Under the pieces are notes generated by a model. That model had not been told where the DNA came from and did not search any database. It saw nothing but the letters and a program-made list of their open reading frames with translations. Made by a program: the position numbers and the translations under genes. This document shows, piece after piece, positions 50,812 through 61,700 of a stretch of DNA of 64,000 nt. The stretch is from Microbacterium sp. MYb72. GTDB taxonomy: Bacteria; Actinomycetota; Actinomycetes; Actinomycetales; Microbacteriaceae. The stretch spans positions 1-64,000 of the forward strand of contig NZ_PCOT01000001.1 in assembly GCF_002979415.1 (NCBI RefSeq), read 5' to 3'. Position 1 is the first letter of the stretch. The number at the start of each line of letters is the position of its first letter.

Positions 50812-52200
50812 ATGTCCGACCTGAACGAGATCGGCGTCTGGCTGCGGGACAACCTTCCCGCCCTGATCGCCGACGCGCACATCCCCGCCGCATCCGTGGG
50901 AGTCCTCGCCGGAGGCGAGATCTTCACGACGTCGGCCGGCATCCTGAACCGGAACACCGGAGTCGAAGCCGATGACGACTCGGTCTTCCAGATCGGCTCG
51001 ATCACGAAGACCTGGACGGCGACGCTCATCATGCAGCTGGTCGACGACGGCCTGCTCGACCTCGACGCCCCCGTGCGCGACGTCGTGCCGGAGTTCGCCA
51101 TCGCCGACGCCGCCGCCGCCTCGGCGATCACCGCCCGGCAGCTGCTCAGCCACGTGAGCGGCTTCGAGGGCGACCTGTTCAACGACACCGGGGTCGGCGA
51201 CGACGCCGTCGAGAAGTACCTGGCGACCATCGCCGATGCGCCGCAGCTGTTCGCACCCGGTGAGCGCTTCTCGTACAACAACGCCGGATTCGTCGTGCTC
51301 GGCCGCATCATCGAGGTGCTGCGCGGCATGCCCTTCGACCAGGCCCTCCGCACCCACCTGATCGCCCCGCTCGGGCTCACGCACGTCGCCACCTCGGCGC
51401 CGGAGGCGATCATGTTCCGCGCCGCACTCGGCCACGTCCCCTCCGGCGACGGCGACGAGCCCGTCCCCGCCCCGGTCTGGAGCCTGGTCCGCTCGAACGC
51501 ACCGGCGGGCTCCATGCTCGCCATGACGCCGCGCGACCTGCTCGGCTACGCCCGCATGCACATCGAGGGAGGGGTCGCCGCCGACGGCACCCGCGTGCTC
51601 TCCGAGCAGAGCACGCGCGCCATGCAGGAGCAGCAGGTCGAGCTGCCCGACCTCGGCGTCCTCGGCGACGCATGGGGCCTGGGCTGGGAGCTCTTCGACT
51701 GGGACGGTGCACCGGTCATCGGACACGACGGCGGCACGATCGGACAGAGCGCCTTCCTGCGCATCGTCCCGTCGGCCGGAGTGGCCGTGGCGATCCTCAC
51801 CAACGGAGGACGCGCGGTCGAGGCGTACCAGACCATCACCGCGAAGGTGCTCAGCGCCCTCGCCGGGGTCACGATGCCCGCCCTCCCCGAGGTCCCCGCC
51901 TCCCCCGTCGAGGTGGACCTCGATCGCATCCTCGGCACGTACTCGTCGTCGGTCTCGGATTCGGTCGTGAGCGTCGACGACGACGGACGGATCTGGCTCG
52001 AGCGCACGATGAAGGGCATCTTCGCCGAGCTCGGCCCCGCACCCGAGCCCGTCGAGCTCGTCGGGTGGAGCGGCGACAGCCTGCTCCCGCGCGAACCGCA
52101 GCACGGCATGCACATGCCCCACGCCTTCGTCGGAGACGACGGAGAGGGTCGCGCTCTCTACCTGCACACCGGCCGCGCCGACCGTCGGATCGACGCGTGA
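50812..52200 (+). CDS. Serine hydrolase, beta-lactamase fold, paralogue 2
   Basis: 462 residues, S12 family. S63 and K66 (GSITKT), Y155 and N157 (YNNAG), H305 in GHDGG. It closely resembles the C-terminal part of the fusion protein at 58752: both have DTGxGDD..EKY, PLGLTH, GDAWGxGW.LFDW and GTIGQSAFLR. No signal peptide. AAGAGGAG lies six bases before the ATG. The 141-bp gap upstream may carry a promoter. Predicted cytosolic peptidase or amidase acting on imported compounds. Confidence 0.86.
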   Translation: MSDLNEIGVWLRDNLPALIADAHIPAASVGVLAGGEIFTTSAGILNRNTGVEADDDSVFQIGSITKTWTATLIMQLVDDGLLDLDAPVRDVVPEFAIADAAAASAITARQLLSHVSGFEGDLFNDTGVGDDAVEKYLATIADAPQLFAPGERFSYNNAGFVVLGRIIEVLRGMPFDQALRTHLIAPLGLTHVATSAPEAIMFRAALGHVPSGDGDEPVPAPVWSLVRSNAPAGSMLAMTPRDLLGYARMHIEGGVAADGTRVLSEQSTRAMQEQQVELPDLGVLGDAWGLGWELFDWDGAPVIGHDGGTIGQSAFLRIVPSAGVAVAILTNGGRAVEAYQTITAKVLSALAGVTMPALPEVPASPVEVDLDRILGTYSSSVSDSVVSVDDDGRIWLERTMKGIFAELGPAPEPVELVGWSGDSLLPREPQHGMHMPHAFVGDDGEGRALYLHTGRADRRIDA

Positions 52201-53120
52201 GCGCCGCGCCCGCGGCGACAGCCTCCACCGCGGTGGAGGCCGATATCGCCCGGATCTTCGCGGATGCCGGAGCCCGAGGCTTCCTGCACGCCCGCGAGAT
52301 CGGCGTCGAGGGCGGTCCGGAGGTCGGCGTGGGATCGGACGACCCCGTCGCGCTCGCCTCCGTGTTCAAGATCCTCGTGCTCACGGCCTTCGTCCGTGAC
52401 GTCGCCGCGGGCGCGCTCGATCAGACCGCGCGCACCACCGTGACGGCGCGGTACCGCATCGGCGGTGTCGGGACCGCAGGGTTCGCCGACGATGTGGAGG
52501 CCAGCTGGCGCGACCTCGCCCTCCTGATGATGACGATGAGCGACAACGCCGCCACCGACGTCATCTACCATCGCCTCGGCGGCGACGCCGTCGACCGCGT
52601 GATCTCCGACCTCGGTCTCGATCGCACGGCCCTCATCGGATGCTGCGAAGACCTGTTCGCCTCGGTGGTGGAGGATCTGGGCGGCTCGCCCGACGACGAC
52701 CTCGACGAGCTCCTCCTCTCGGCCTCCGCGGAGGACCTGCTCGCACTGCGCGCCCTCGATCCCCCTCGCACATCCCACTCGACGCCGCGGGACGTGACCA
52801 GGCTTCTCACCGCGCTCTGGACGGATGCGGCGGCTCCGGCATCCGCGTGCGAGCAGGCGCGCACGATCATGGCGCAGCAGATCTGGCCGCACCGGCTCTC
52901 GTCCGGTTTCCCGAACGGCGTGCAGATCGCGGCCAAGACGGGCACTCTGCCCCGCTGGCGCAACGAGGCCGGCGTCGTGACCTACCCCGACGGACGGCAG
53001 TTCGCCGTCGCCGTGTTCACACTCGCCGACACCCTCGCCGACCGTCAGCCACTCGTCGACGCGTCGATCGGCCGTGCGGCGCTGGCCGCGGTCGAGCACC
53101 TGCGCGGACTCGCGGACTGA
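52197..53120 (+). CDS. Class A beta-lactamase-like serine hydrolase
   Basis: 307 residues. The three class A motifs are present: S55-V-F-K58 (SxxK), S115-D-N117 (SDN) and K247-T-G249 (KTG). No clear ExxLN omega-loop motif (E166) is visible where class A lactamases have it; that region has only acidic and Leu-rich sequence. No signal peptide. It is thus more like a PBP-type or esterase-type relative than a resistance enzyme. GTG start overlaps the previous stop (GTGA), so the genes are coupled. Confidence 0.82.
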   Translation: MSAAPAATASTAVEADIARIFADAGARGFLHAREIGVEGGPEVGVGSDDPVALASVFKILVLTAFVRDVAAGALDQTARTTVTARYRIGGVGTAGFADDVEASWRDLALLMMTMSDNAATDVIYHRLGGDAVDRVISDLGLDRTALIGCCEDLFASVVEDLGGSPDDDLDELLLSASAEDLLALRALDPPRTSHSTPRDVTRLLTALWTDAAAPASACEQARTIMAQQIWPHRLSSGFPNGVQIAAKTGTLPRWRNEAGVVTYPDGRQFAVAVFTLADTLADRQPLVDASIGRAALAAVEHLRGLAD

Positions 53121-53174
53121 CCGTCGTCACCTCTCTCCCCCACACCTCACCCGACTCACTGCTGGAGGCTTCTG

Positions 53175-54767
53175 ATGCGTTCTCGTACCCCGCTGGTCGC
53201 GCTGCTGAGCGTGACGGCGCTCGCCCTCACCTCGTGCGCCGCCGGCGCGAACACCGGCGGCGGAGGGAGCTCCGGCACCCTCGTCGACGGCAAGACGTTC
53301 ACCTCGGTCATCTCGACCGACCCCGGCAGTCTCGATCCGTTCGTCACGGTGATGTCGGTCGCCCGCTCCATCGACCGGTTCCTCTACGGGCGGCTCGTCG
53401 AGGTGCTCGAAGACGGCAGCGTCGTCTCCGGCCTCGCCGAGAAGTGGGAGTCGGACACCACCCAGGCCGTCTTCACCCTCCGCGAGGGTCTCACCTGTGA
53501 GGACGGCACCCCGCTCACGGCATCCGACGTCGCGGCGAACATCACGCACATCACCGACCCGGCCAACGGCTCACCGCTGATCGGCCTTCAGGTGCAGCCG
53601 GGCACGACCGCGACGGGCGACGACGACGCGCGCACCGTGACCGTCACCAGCGGGCGCCCCGATGCGTTCCTCGTGGAGAACATCGGCAGCATCTCCATCG
53701 TCTGCGGCTCCGTGATCGACGACCCGAAGGCTCTCGCCGCCGGCGAGGGGTCGACCGGGATGTTCACGATGGGCGAGATCGTCCCGAACAGCCAGTACAC
53801 CCTCACCCGGCGCAAGGACTTCACCTGGGGCCCCGGCGACTGGGACCCCGACCAGAAGGGGCTCCCCGACGAGGTCGTGTTCCGCGTCGTGCCGAACGAG
53901 ACGACATCGGTGAACCTCGTGCTCTCCGGCGAGGTGAACGCGGCGCTCGTGCTCGGCCCTGACAAGAAGAGACTGCAGGATGCGGGCCTGTTCCACACCG
54001 AGATCCCGACGCCTGGCGGACAACTCGTCTTCAACCAGAACGAGGGCCGCCCCACCGCCGACCAGGCCGTGCGCGAGGCACTGGTCGAGTCGCTCGACCT
54101 CGACCAGCTCCGCAAGGTGCTCACCGGCGGCGAGGGCACGGTGCCCACCGGCCTCGTCACGGTCTCGCCGAACCCCTGCCGCGCCGATGTGGTGAGCGGC
54201 TTCCTGCCGAAGTTCGACGCGAAGGCGGCTGCCGCAGCCCTCGACGACGCGGGCTGGACGCTCGGCGCCGACGGCATCCGCAGCAAGGACGGCGCCCCGC
54301 TGGAGCTGCGGATGATCTACCCCTCGCTGTTCGGCGACGCCGGCAACGCCGCCGCCGAGCTCATCCAGTCGACCTGGAAGGAGCTGGGCGTCTCGCTCAC
54401 CGTCACCGCGGTCGACTCCCCGAAGCTCAGCGAGACCCTGTTCTCCACCGGCGACTGGGACGTCTCGGCCGCACCCCTCACCGTGGCACTGCCGAGCATG
54501 CTCGTTCCCTTCTACTCGGGCCCCACGCCGCCGAACGGCACGAACTTCGCCGGCGTCGACAACTCCGAGTACACGGCAGCGGTCACCGCCGCGGCGCAGA
54601 AGGCCGGCGCAGACGGATGCGACGACTGGGGCGCGGCCGAGCAGGCGCTGTTCTCCACGACGAGCGTCGTCCCCTACGCGAACATCGTGCGCTCGACCTT
54701 CGCGAACAAGGCGACGTTCACCGAGGGCGACGGCATCGACCCCACGTCGATCCGCATGTACGAGTAA
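53175..54767 (+). CDS. Peptide ABC transporter solute-binding lipoprotein (family 5)
   Basis: 530 residues. Lipobox ends at C21 (LALTSC), then a Gly/Ser linker. SBP family 5 features: TDPGSLDPF, LYGRLVEVLEDGSVVSGLAEKWES, FTLREGLTCEDGTPLTASDV, ALVESLDLDQLRKVL. It binds peptides or peptide-like ligands outside the cell. CTGGAGG lies just before the ATG. First gene of the importer block inside the hydrolase cluster; its ligand is therefore probably the substrate of the surrounding enzymes. Confidence 0.93.
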   Translation: MRSRTPLVALLSVTALALTSCAAGANTGGGGSSGTLVDGKTFTSVISTDPGSLDPFVTVMSVARSIDRFLYGRLVEVLEDGSVVSGLAEKWESDTTQAVFTLREGLTCEDGTPLTASDVAANITHITDPANGSPLIGLQVQPGTTATGDDDARTVTVTSGRPDAFLVENIGSISIVCGSVIDDPKALAAGEGSTGMFTMGEIVPNSQYTLTRRKDFTWGPGDWDPDQKGLPDEVVFRVVPNETTSVNLVLSGEVNAALVLGPDKKRLQDAGLFHTEIPTPGGQLVFNQNEGRPTADQAVREALVESLDLDQLRKVLTGGEGTVPTGLVTVSPNPCRADVVSGFLPKFDAKAAAAALDDAGWTLGADGIRSKDGAPLELRMIYPSLFGDAGNAAAELIQSTWKELGVSLTVTAVDSPKLSETLFSTGDWDVSAAPLTVALPSMLVPFYSGPTPPNGTNFAGVDNSEYTAAVTAAAQKAGADGCDDWGAAEQALFSTTSVVPYANIVRSTFANKATFTEGDGIDPTSIRMYE

Positions 54768-54783
54768 GGACCGGAAGCAGCCG

Positions 54784-55782
54784 ATGGCCAGCACCACCAC
54801 CACTCAGGCGATCCTGATCAGATCCGCACGGTCGGACAACCCGTGGGTGTCCTTCCTGGTCCGTCGCGGAGGACAGTTCATCCTCTCGGTGTGGGTGCTG
54901 GTCACGGCTGCCTTCCTCATGATCCACCTGGTCCCGGGCGACCCGGTGCGCGCGGCGCTGGGGATGAACGCCCCCGTCGAGCTGGTCGAGGCGCGCCGCG
55001 CGGCGCTCGGCCTCGACCAGCCCCTCGCCGTGCAGTACGTCCGCTACATCGGCGGACTGTTCACGGGAGACATGGGCTCGTCGATGCTCACGAGCCAGCC
55101 GGTCTCCGAGATCATCTCCACCCGTCTGCCCGCGACCCTCCAGCTGGCGATCCTCGCCGTCCTTCTCGTCCTGCTCGTCTCGGTCCCGCTCGGCGTGACG
55201 ATGGCCGTCGCCACGCGCGGCGGCCGACGACGCGGCCTCGAGCTGGGCTTCGCGACCGGCAGCGTCGTGCTCGCGGCCATCCCGGAGTTCCTGCTCGCGG
55301 TCGGGCTCGTCTACATCTTCGCCGTCTCCCTCGGCTGGTTCCCGGTCGCGGGCAACACGGCGCCGTTCGCTCTCGTGCTCCCGATCGTGGCGCTCGCGCT
55401 CGGACCGATCGCCGTGTTCTCGCGGATCATCCGCGTGGAGGTGCTCTCCGTGCTCGGTCAGGACTTCATCCGCACCGCGAGGGCCAAGCGGCTGGCCCCT
55501 CATCGCATCTACTCCCGCCACGCCCTCCCCAACGCGATGACCGCGACGCTCACGCTCACCGGTCTCCTGCTGACGGGGATGGTCGCCGGCACCGTGCTCG
55601 TGGAGAACGTGTTCGCGTGGCCGGGACTGGGCACCATGATCGTGCAGTCGATCCTGTCGAAGGACTACTCGGTCGTCCAGGGCATCGTGCTCGTCTACGG
55701 CATCGGCGTGCTGCTCGTGAACCTCGTGATCGACGTCATCCTCGCGATCCTCGATCCTCGCTCCACCATCCGGGAGGCCTGA
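54784..55782 (+). CDS. Peptide ABC transporter permease, DppB type
   Basis: 332 residues with six helices. HLVPGDPVRAALG and LGLDQPLAVQYVRYIGGLFTGDMGSS are the DppB external loop motifs; the docking loop is RTARAKRLAPHRIYSRHALPNA. Stop and next start overlap by one base (TGATG). Confidence 0.94.
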   Translation: MASTTTTQAILIRSARSDNPWVSFLVRRGGQFILSVWVLVTAAFLMIHLVPGDPVRAALGMNAPVELVEARRAALGLDQPLAVQYVRYIGGLFTGDMGSSMLTSQPVSEIISTRLPATLQLAILAVLLVLLVSVPLGVTMAVATRGGRRRGLELGFATGSVVLAAIPEFLLAVGLVYIFAVSLGWFPVAGNTAPFALVLPIVALALGPIAVFSRIIRVEVLSVLGQDFIRTARAKRLAPHRIYSRHALPNAMTATLTLTGLLLTGMVAGTVLVENVFAWPGLGTMIVQSILSKDYSVVQGIVLVYGIGVLLVNLVIDVILAILDPRSTIREA

Positions 55783-57692
55783 TGTCCGCGCGCACCGTCT
55801 GGGCGGGCATCGTCCGCTCGCCCCTGGGGATCACCTCCCTCGCCCTCGTGACCCTCGTCGCACTGACCGCGATCCTCGCCCCGATCCTCTGGGGCGCGCA
55901 GGCGGAGCAGGTCGACCCCACCGCCATCACGCAGGGCCCCAGCGCCGCCCATCTCCTCGGCACAGACGCCCTGGGCCGCGACGTGCTCGCCAGGGTCATG
56001 GTCGCCACGCGGCTGTCCGTGCTCCTGGCCGTCATCGCCGTCGTCATCGGCGTGACCATCGGCGCGATCCTGGGGACGGCCCCGTCCGTGCTCCCCCGAT
56101 GGGCAGGACGCCCGATCGCCGGGTTCGTGAACATCGCCGTCGCCTTCCCCGGGCTCCTCCTCGCTCTGTTCTTCGCCGTGATCTTCGGCGTCGGGACGAC
56201 CGGCTCCGTGCTCGCGATCGGCTTCGCGATGGCCCCGGGCTTCGCCCGCCTCACCCAGACGCTGTCCTCGGCGATCGCCGGGCGCGACTTCATCTCCGCG
56301 GCGCAGGTCGCGGGGGTCTCCCGATTCCGGATCCTGATCAGGCACATCCTCCCCAACATCGGAGAGCCGCTCATCGTGAACGCCACGGTCGCCGCCGGCT
56401 CTGCCCTGCTCGCCTTCGCCGGGCTGTCGTTCCTCGGACTCGGCGTGCAGGTCCCCGCCTACGACTGGGGCCGACTGCTCGGAGAGGGCCTCAACCGCAT
56501 CTACCTCAACCCGGCCGCGGCACTCGGCCCCGCGGTCGCGGTCGTGATCGCCGGACTCGCCTTCAACCTCCTCGGCGAGACCGCCGCCGCCGCGCTCGGC
56601 GGACGCTCCGCCCGGCGCCGTGCGCGACTGCCCCTCGTCGCCCGCAGCGGCGCCCCCGTGCCCGCGCAGGTCGACGGCGAAGAAGTGGTGCTCCGCGTCG
56701 ACGACCTGCGCGTCTCCTTCCCCTCCCCGGCCGGATGGCTCACGCCGGTGCGCGGCGTGACCTTCGACATCCGCCGCGGCGAGGCGATCGGCGTCGTCGG
56801 CGAGTCCGGCTCCGGCAAGAGCCTCACGGCGCTCGCGGCCGCGAAGCTGATCGAGACCCCGGGACATGTGTCGGCGGCAGCCCTCGACTTCTGCGGCACC
56901 TCGCTGCTCACGACACCCGACCGCGCACTCCGCGGACTCCTCGGCACGTCGCTGGCCATGGTGTTCCAGGACCCGATGACCTCGTTCAACCCGACGCGGC
57001 GGATCGGATCGCAGCTCGCGGAGGCCGCATCGGAGCATCAAGGCCTCAGCAGACGTGCGGCGATGGCCAGGGCGGTGGAGCGGCTGCAGGCCGTGCGCGT
57101 GCCCGCGGCCGAGCGGCGGGTGCGCCAGTTCCCGCACGAGTTCTCCGGTGGCATGCGCCAGCGCGCGATGATCGCGATGGGTCTGATGAACCACCCTCGT
57201 CTCATCATCGCCGACGAGCCGACCACGGCCCTCGACGTCACCGTCCAGCGCCAGGTGCTGCAGCTGCTCGCCACGGTGCGGCGCGACACGGATGCCGCGA
57301 TCCTGCTCATCAGCCACGACATCGCCGTCGTCGCGCAGACGTGCGACCGCGTGCTGGTCATGTACGCCGGACGCATCGTGGAGGATCTCCCCGCCGGCGT
57401 CCTGCACTCCGATGCGCAGCATCCGTACACCCGTGCCCTCCTGGATGTGATCCCGGAGCTCGACACCGACCGCGACATCCCCCTCCGGACCATCCCAGGG
57501 CGACCGCCCGCACCCGGCGCCTTCCCCGCCGGGTGCGCGTTCGCGGATCGCTGCCCGATGGCATCCGCGCTCTGCCGCGAGAGCGACCCGGAGCTGGCGG
57601 TCGCCTCCGACGGCCACCGGGTCGCGTGCTGGCATCCGGTCATGAAGGACCCCGCGACTCCGCGGCTCGAACGAGAGGCGGCGACCCGATGA
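55782..57692 (+). CDS. Fused DppC-type permease and DppD-type ATPase
   Basis: 636 residues, about the sum of both partners. Residues ~1-285: permease with LLGTDALGRDVLARVMVATRLSV-like DppC segments and the docking loop AAQVAGVSRFRILIRHILPN. A ~20-residue basic/proline linker follows. Residues ~305-636: ATPase with Walker A GESGSGKS (~340-347), FSGGMRQRAMIAMG, IIADEPTTALDV and a C-terminal Cys cluster (CAFADRCPMASALC) typical of OppD/DppD oligopeptide ATPases. Such fusions occur in actinobacteria. Overlaps the next gene (ATGA). Confidence 0.92.
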   Translation: MSARTVWAGIVRSPLGITSLALVTLVALTAILAPILWGAQAEQVDPTAITQGPSAAHLLGTDALGRDVLARVMVATRLSVLLAVIAVVIGVTIGAILGTAPSVLPRWAGRPIAGFVNIAVAFPGLLLALFFAVIFGVGTTGSVLAIGFAMAPGFARLTQTLSSAIAGRDFISAAQVAGVSRFRILIRHILPNIGEPLIVNATVAAGSALLAFAGLSFLGLGVQVPAYDWGRLLGEGLNRIYLNPAAALGPAVAVVIAGLAFNLLGETAAAALGGRSARRRARLPLVARSGAPVPAQVDGEEVVLRVDDLRVSFPSPAGWLTPVRGVTFDIRRGEAIGVVGESGSGKSLTALAAAKLIETPGHVSAAALDFCGTSLLTTPDRALRGLLGTSLAMVFQDPMTSFNPTRRIGSQLAEAASEHQGLSRRAAMARAVERLQAVRVPAAERRVRQFPHEFSGGMRQRAMIAMGLMNHPRLIIADEPTTALDVTVQRQVLQLLATVRRDTDAAILLISHDIAVVAQTCDRVLVMYAGRIVEDLPAGVLHSDAQHPYTRALLDVIPELDTDRDIPLRTIPGRPPAPGAFPAGCAFADRCPMASALCRESDPELAVASDGHRVACWHPVMKDPATPRLEREAATR

Positions 57693-58732
57693 GCGAACTG
57701 CGCTTCGACCACGTCAGCGTGCGCTTCGGCTCGCACCGGTCGGGTCTCACGGCCGTCGACGACGTGAGCCTCGTCGTTCCGACCGGATCGGTCGTCGGCC
57801 TGGTCGGCGAGTCCGGTTCGGGCAAGTCGACCCTCGCCAGGGCGGCGATCGGACTGGCCCCGATCAGCGAGGGCGCGATCACCCTCGACGGCGCCGACGT
57901 CCGCGGGTTCCGTCGGCGCCGGCCGATCCAGATGGTGTTCCAGGATCCCTTCTCCTCTCTCGATCCGAGGATGACGATCGGCGAGTCGATCTCCGAGGCC
58001 CTCCCCCGCGAGCTTCGTCGACCCGCCGCGCGCCGCGCCGAGGTCGCGCGGCTGCTCGAGCTGGTGAGCCTCGACCCGGAGCGCGCCTCCTCGCTGCCCG
58101 CTGCACTGTCCGGAGGGCAGCGTCAGCGCATCGCCCTCGCCCGAGCTCTCGCGGCCCGCCCCGAGGTGATCATCGCCGACGAGATCACCTCTGCTCTGGA
58201 CGTGTCGGTGCAGGGCTCCGTGCTCAACCTCGTGCGGGAGCTGCGGGGCGAGCTCGACCTCACGATGCTCTTCATCTCCCACAACCTCGCCGTGGTGCGC
58301 TACCTGTGCGATCGCATCGCCGTGATGTACCTCGGGCAGATCGTCGAGACCGGACCCACCGAGCAGGTGCTCGCCGATCCGCAGCATCCGTACACGAAGG
58401 ACCTGCTGCAGGCCGCGCCGACCAGGACAGGCGATCTGCTCGCGATCGACCCCCTCGCCCCGATCGGCGTCGAGCCCGCCGATCCGCATGCGCCGCCGAG
58501 CGGATGCCGGTACCACCCGCGCTGCCCGATCGGGCCCGCCGCTCGCCCCGACCGTCAGCTCTGTCTGACGTCGGCCCCCGTGCGCCCCCACGGTCTGCAC
58601 GGCGCGGCCTGCCACTTCGCCGGCACGGATTCGACCCTCCCGATCGGAACTGTGCCCGAACCCCAAAGCACCTCCGCTGTTTCGGACGCGGGCACAACAC
58701 GCCACGCCCTCGCAGCGGACACAGTGGACTGA
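57689..58732 (+). CDS. Peptide ABC transporter ATP-binding protein, DppF type
   Basis: 347 residues. Walker A GESGSGKST (~39-47), LSGGQRQRIALARAL, IIADEITSALDVSVQ, and the C-terminal CRYHPRCPIG cysteine motif of the OppF/DppF family. The last ~45 residues are a low-complexity tail beyond the usual end. With the fusion protein it completes the two-ATPase importer. Confidence 0.93.
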   Translation: MSELRFDHVSVRFGSHRSGLTAVDDVSLVVPTGSVVGLVGESGSGKSTLARAAIGLAPISEGAITLDGADVRGFRRRRPIQMVFQDPFSSLDPRMTIGESISEALPRELRRPAARRAEVARLLELVSLDPERASSLPAALSGGQRQRIALARALAARPEVIIADEITSALDVSVQGSVLNLVRELRGELDLTMLFISHNLAVVRYLCDRIAVMYLGQIVETGPTEQVLADPQHPYTKDLLQAAPTRTGDLLAIDPLAPIGVEPADPHAPPSGCRYHPRCPIGPAARPDRQLCLTSAPVRPHGLHGAACHFAGTDSTLPIGTVPEPQSTSAVSDAGTTRHALAADTVD

Positions 58733-58751
58733 CCTTCCGATTGGAGCCCTC

Positions 58752-61700
58752 ATGACCCGCGTCACCGTCGACGACCTCCTGTCCATCAGCTCGCCGGAGC
58801 AGCCCGCCCTCTCCCCCGACGGGTCGCGCGTCGTCTACGTGCTGCGCACCGCGGACAGGGAAGCCGACGGCTACACCCGCTCGCTCTGGCAGGTGCCGGC
58901 CTCGGGAGGCGATCCCGTCCGGCTGACCCGCGGCACCGCGGACACGTCGCCCGTGTGGAGCCCCGACGGATCGAAGCTCGCGTTCCTGCGTGCGCAGGAC
59001 GGTCCGGCCCAGCTCTGGATCCTGCCCGCAGACGGTGGGGAGGCTCGTGGCCTGACGACCCTGCCGCTCGGCGCCGGAACCCCGGTGTGGAGCCCCGACG
59101 GCACCAGGCTCGCCTTCGCCGCGCCGGTCGACAGCGCCGCGCTCCCCGGTGACGACGCCGCGACGATCCTCGCCAGGCGCTCGGCGCCGAGCGCCGCGGA
59201 TCGTCTCGGCTACAAGGCGGACGGCGCGGGGAACCTGGGCACGCTCGTGCAGCAGCTGCACGTCGTCGATGCGGAGTCCGGCGCCGTCACCGCGCTCACC
59301 CGCGGTCACGCTCACGCCTCCGACCCGTTCTGGTCGCCGGACGGCGGCCGGCTCGCCTTCTCATCGTCCCCCGACGACGACGCCGACCTGACGATGCGGA
59401 TCCAGGTGCACGTCACGTCCTCGACCGACCCCAACAGCGCCCCGGTGCGGGTCAGCGCCGACGACGTCCAGGCGAGCGCGGTCGGCTGGACGCCCGACGG
59501 GCTCCACATCGTCGCCGTCGGACGCACGAACACCGCGGTCGGCAACGCCGGTCTCCTCCTGTTCCCCGTCGGCGGCGGGTCAGCGGTCGACCTGACCTCG
59601 TCGGTCGACCGCAACGTGATGCCCGGCGGGCCGGGCTACCCGGGCGGCATGCCCCGGTTCTCCGACGACGAGACGCTCGTGTTCTGCCTGCGCGACAACG
59701 GGTACACCCACCTGTACCGGGTCGCCGTCGACGGCTCCGGCATCCGTCCCCTCGTGGGCGGCACCGCGAACGTCTCCGGGCTCTCGGTGGCGGGTCCGAC
59801 CGCGGCGATCGTGCTTGCGACGCCGGACTCCTTCGGCGACGTGGCCGTCGTCGACATCGCCGACGGGGGGATCCGCACCCTCACGTCCTACGGCACGACC
59901 GACCTGCCCGTGCTCCCCGCCGAGGAGCGCCGGTTCACCATCTCCGACGGCACCGTGGTCACCGGCTGGCTGCGACGGGACCCGGATGCCGAGGGCCCGG
60001 TGCCGCTGCTGCTGGATGTGCACGGCGGCCCCCACAACGCCTGGAACGGCGCCGCGGATCTGACCCACCCGTACCACCTGGTGCTCGCGCAGCGCGGCTG
60101 GGCGATCCTCACGATCAACCCGCGCGGCAGCGACGGCTACGGCGATGCGTTCTTCTCCGCCGTGTCCGGAGGGTGGGGCGTGCGCGACGCGAACGACTTC
60201 CTGGAGCCGATCGACCAGCTGGTCGCCGAGGGTGTGGCCGACCCCGCCCGCCTCGCCGTCACCGGCTACAGCTACGGCGGCTTCATGACCTGCTACCTCA
60301 CCTCCCGCGACGATCGCTTCGCGGCTGCCGTCGCCGGCGGCGTCGTCACCGACCTCTTCTCGATGGGCGGCACCTCCGACGTCGGCCACTACCTCTCCGC
60401 GAAGGAGAACGGCGGACTCCCCTGGCGCGACGAGGAGCGCATCTCGGCGCAGTCCCCGTACGCGCACGTCGACAGGGTCGTCACCCCGACCCTGATCCTG
60501 CACGGTGCAGCCGACGAGCGCTGCCCCGTCGGACAGGCCGAGCAGTGGTTCGCCGCCCTGCGCGAACGAGACGTCCCCACGCGCCTGGTGCTCTACCCCG
60601 GCGGTGCTCACCTGTTCCCGCTGTCGGGCCCGCCATCCCACCGCGCCGACTTCTCGCAGCGGCTCATCGACTGGGTCGAGCAGTACGCCCCCGCCGCCGG
60701 AGTCCGCGGCCGCGCTCGGCTCGACGCCCGGCACTGGCAGCAGCGGCTCAGCGTCCTCGCCGCCGCGCACAAGGTCCCCGGAGCGACCCTCGGCATCCTC
60801 CGCCTCGGCGAGGATCCGGTCTACGCGCATCACGGCATCCTGAACGCCCGCACGGGGGTCGCCGTCACCGACGACTCGCTGTTCCAGATCGGCTCGATGA
60901 CCAAGGTGTGGACGGCGACGGCGGCCATGAAGCTCGTCGACGAGGGACGCCTCGACCTCGACCGTCCGGTCGTGGAGTACGTCCCCGAGTTCCGCTCGTC
61001 CGACGACGACATCACCCGCACGGTCACCATGCGGCACCTGCTGAACCACACCAGCGGCATCGACGGAGACGTGTTCACCGACACCGGACGAGGCGACGAC
61101 ACGCTCGAGAAGTACGTCGCGCTGCTCGACGGGGTCGCGCAGAACCACCCGATCGGCGCGACGATGTCGTACTGCAACTCGGGCTTCGTGCTCGCCGGCC
61201 GTGTGATCGAGAAGATCACCGGCACGACGTGGGACCAGGCGCTGAAGGATCTGGTGATCACCCCGCTCGGGCTCACCCACTCGGCGACCCTCCCCGAGGA
61301 TGTGCTGCTGCACAGCGCGGCCGTCGGGCACACCGAGATCGGCGAGGACGGCCCGCAGGTCGCCCCCGCGTGGATGCTGCCGCGGGCGATGGGCCCCGCG
61401 GGTCTCGTCTGCTCCACGACGGCCGACGTGCTCGCGTTCGCGCGACTGCACCTCACCGGCGGGCTCGCCGCCGACGGCACCCGTGTGCTCTCCGCCGCGA
61501 GCGTGGAGCGCATGCAGCAGCGCGAGGTCGACGTGCCGAACCCCTACACGCTGGGCGATGCGTGGGGCGTCGGCTGGATCCTCTTCGACTGGAGCGGCCG
61601 CAGGCTCTACGGTCACGACGGCAACACGATCGGACAGTCCGCGTTCCTGCGTGTCCTGCCCGACGAGGGGGTCGCCGTCACGCTGCTGACGAACGGCGGC

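Noticed and set aside
49339..53120. Beta-lactam resistance cluster
   Set aside because: The three hydrolases lack signal peptides and sit with peptide import and amino-acid deacylation genes. One lacks a visible deacylation Glu.
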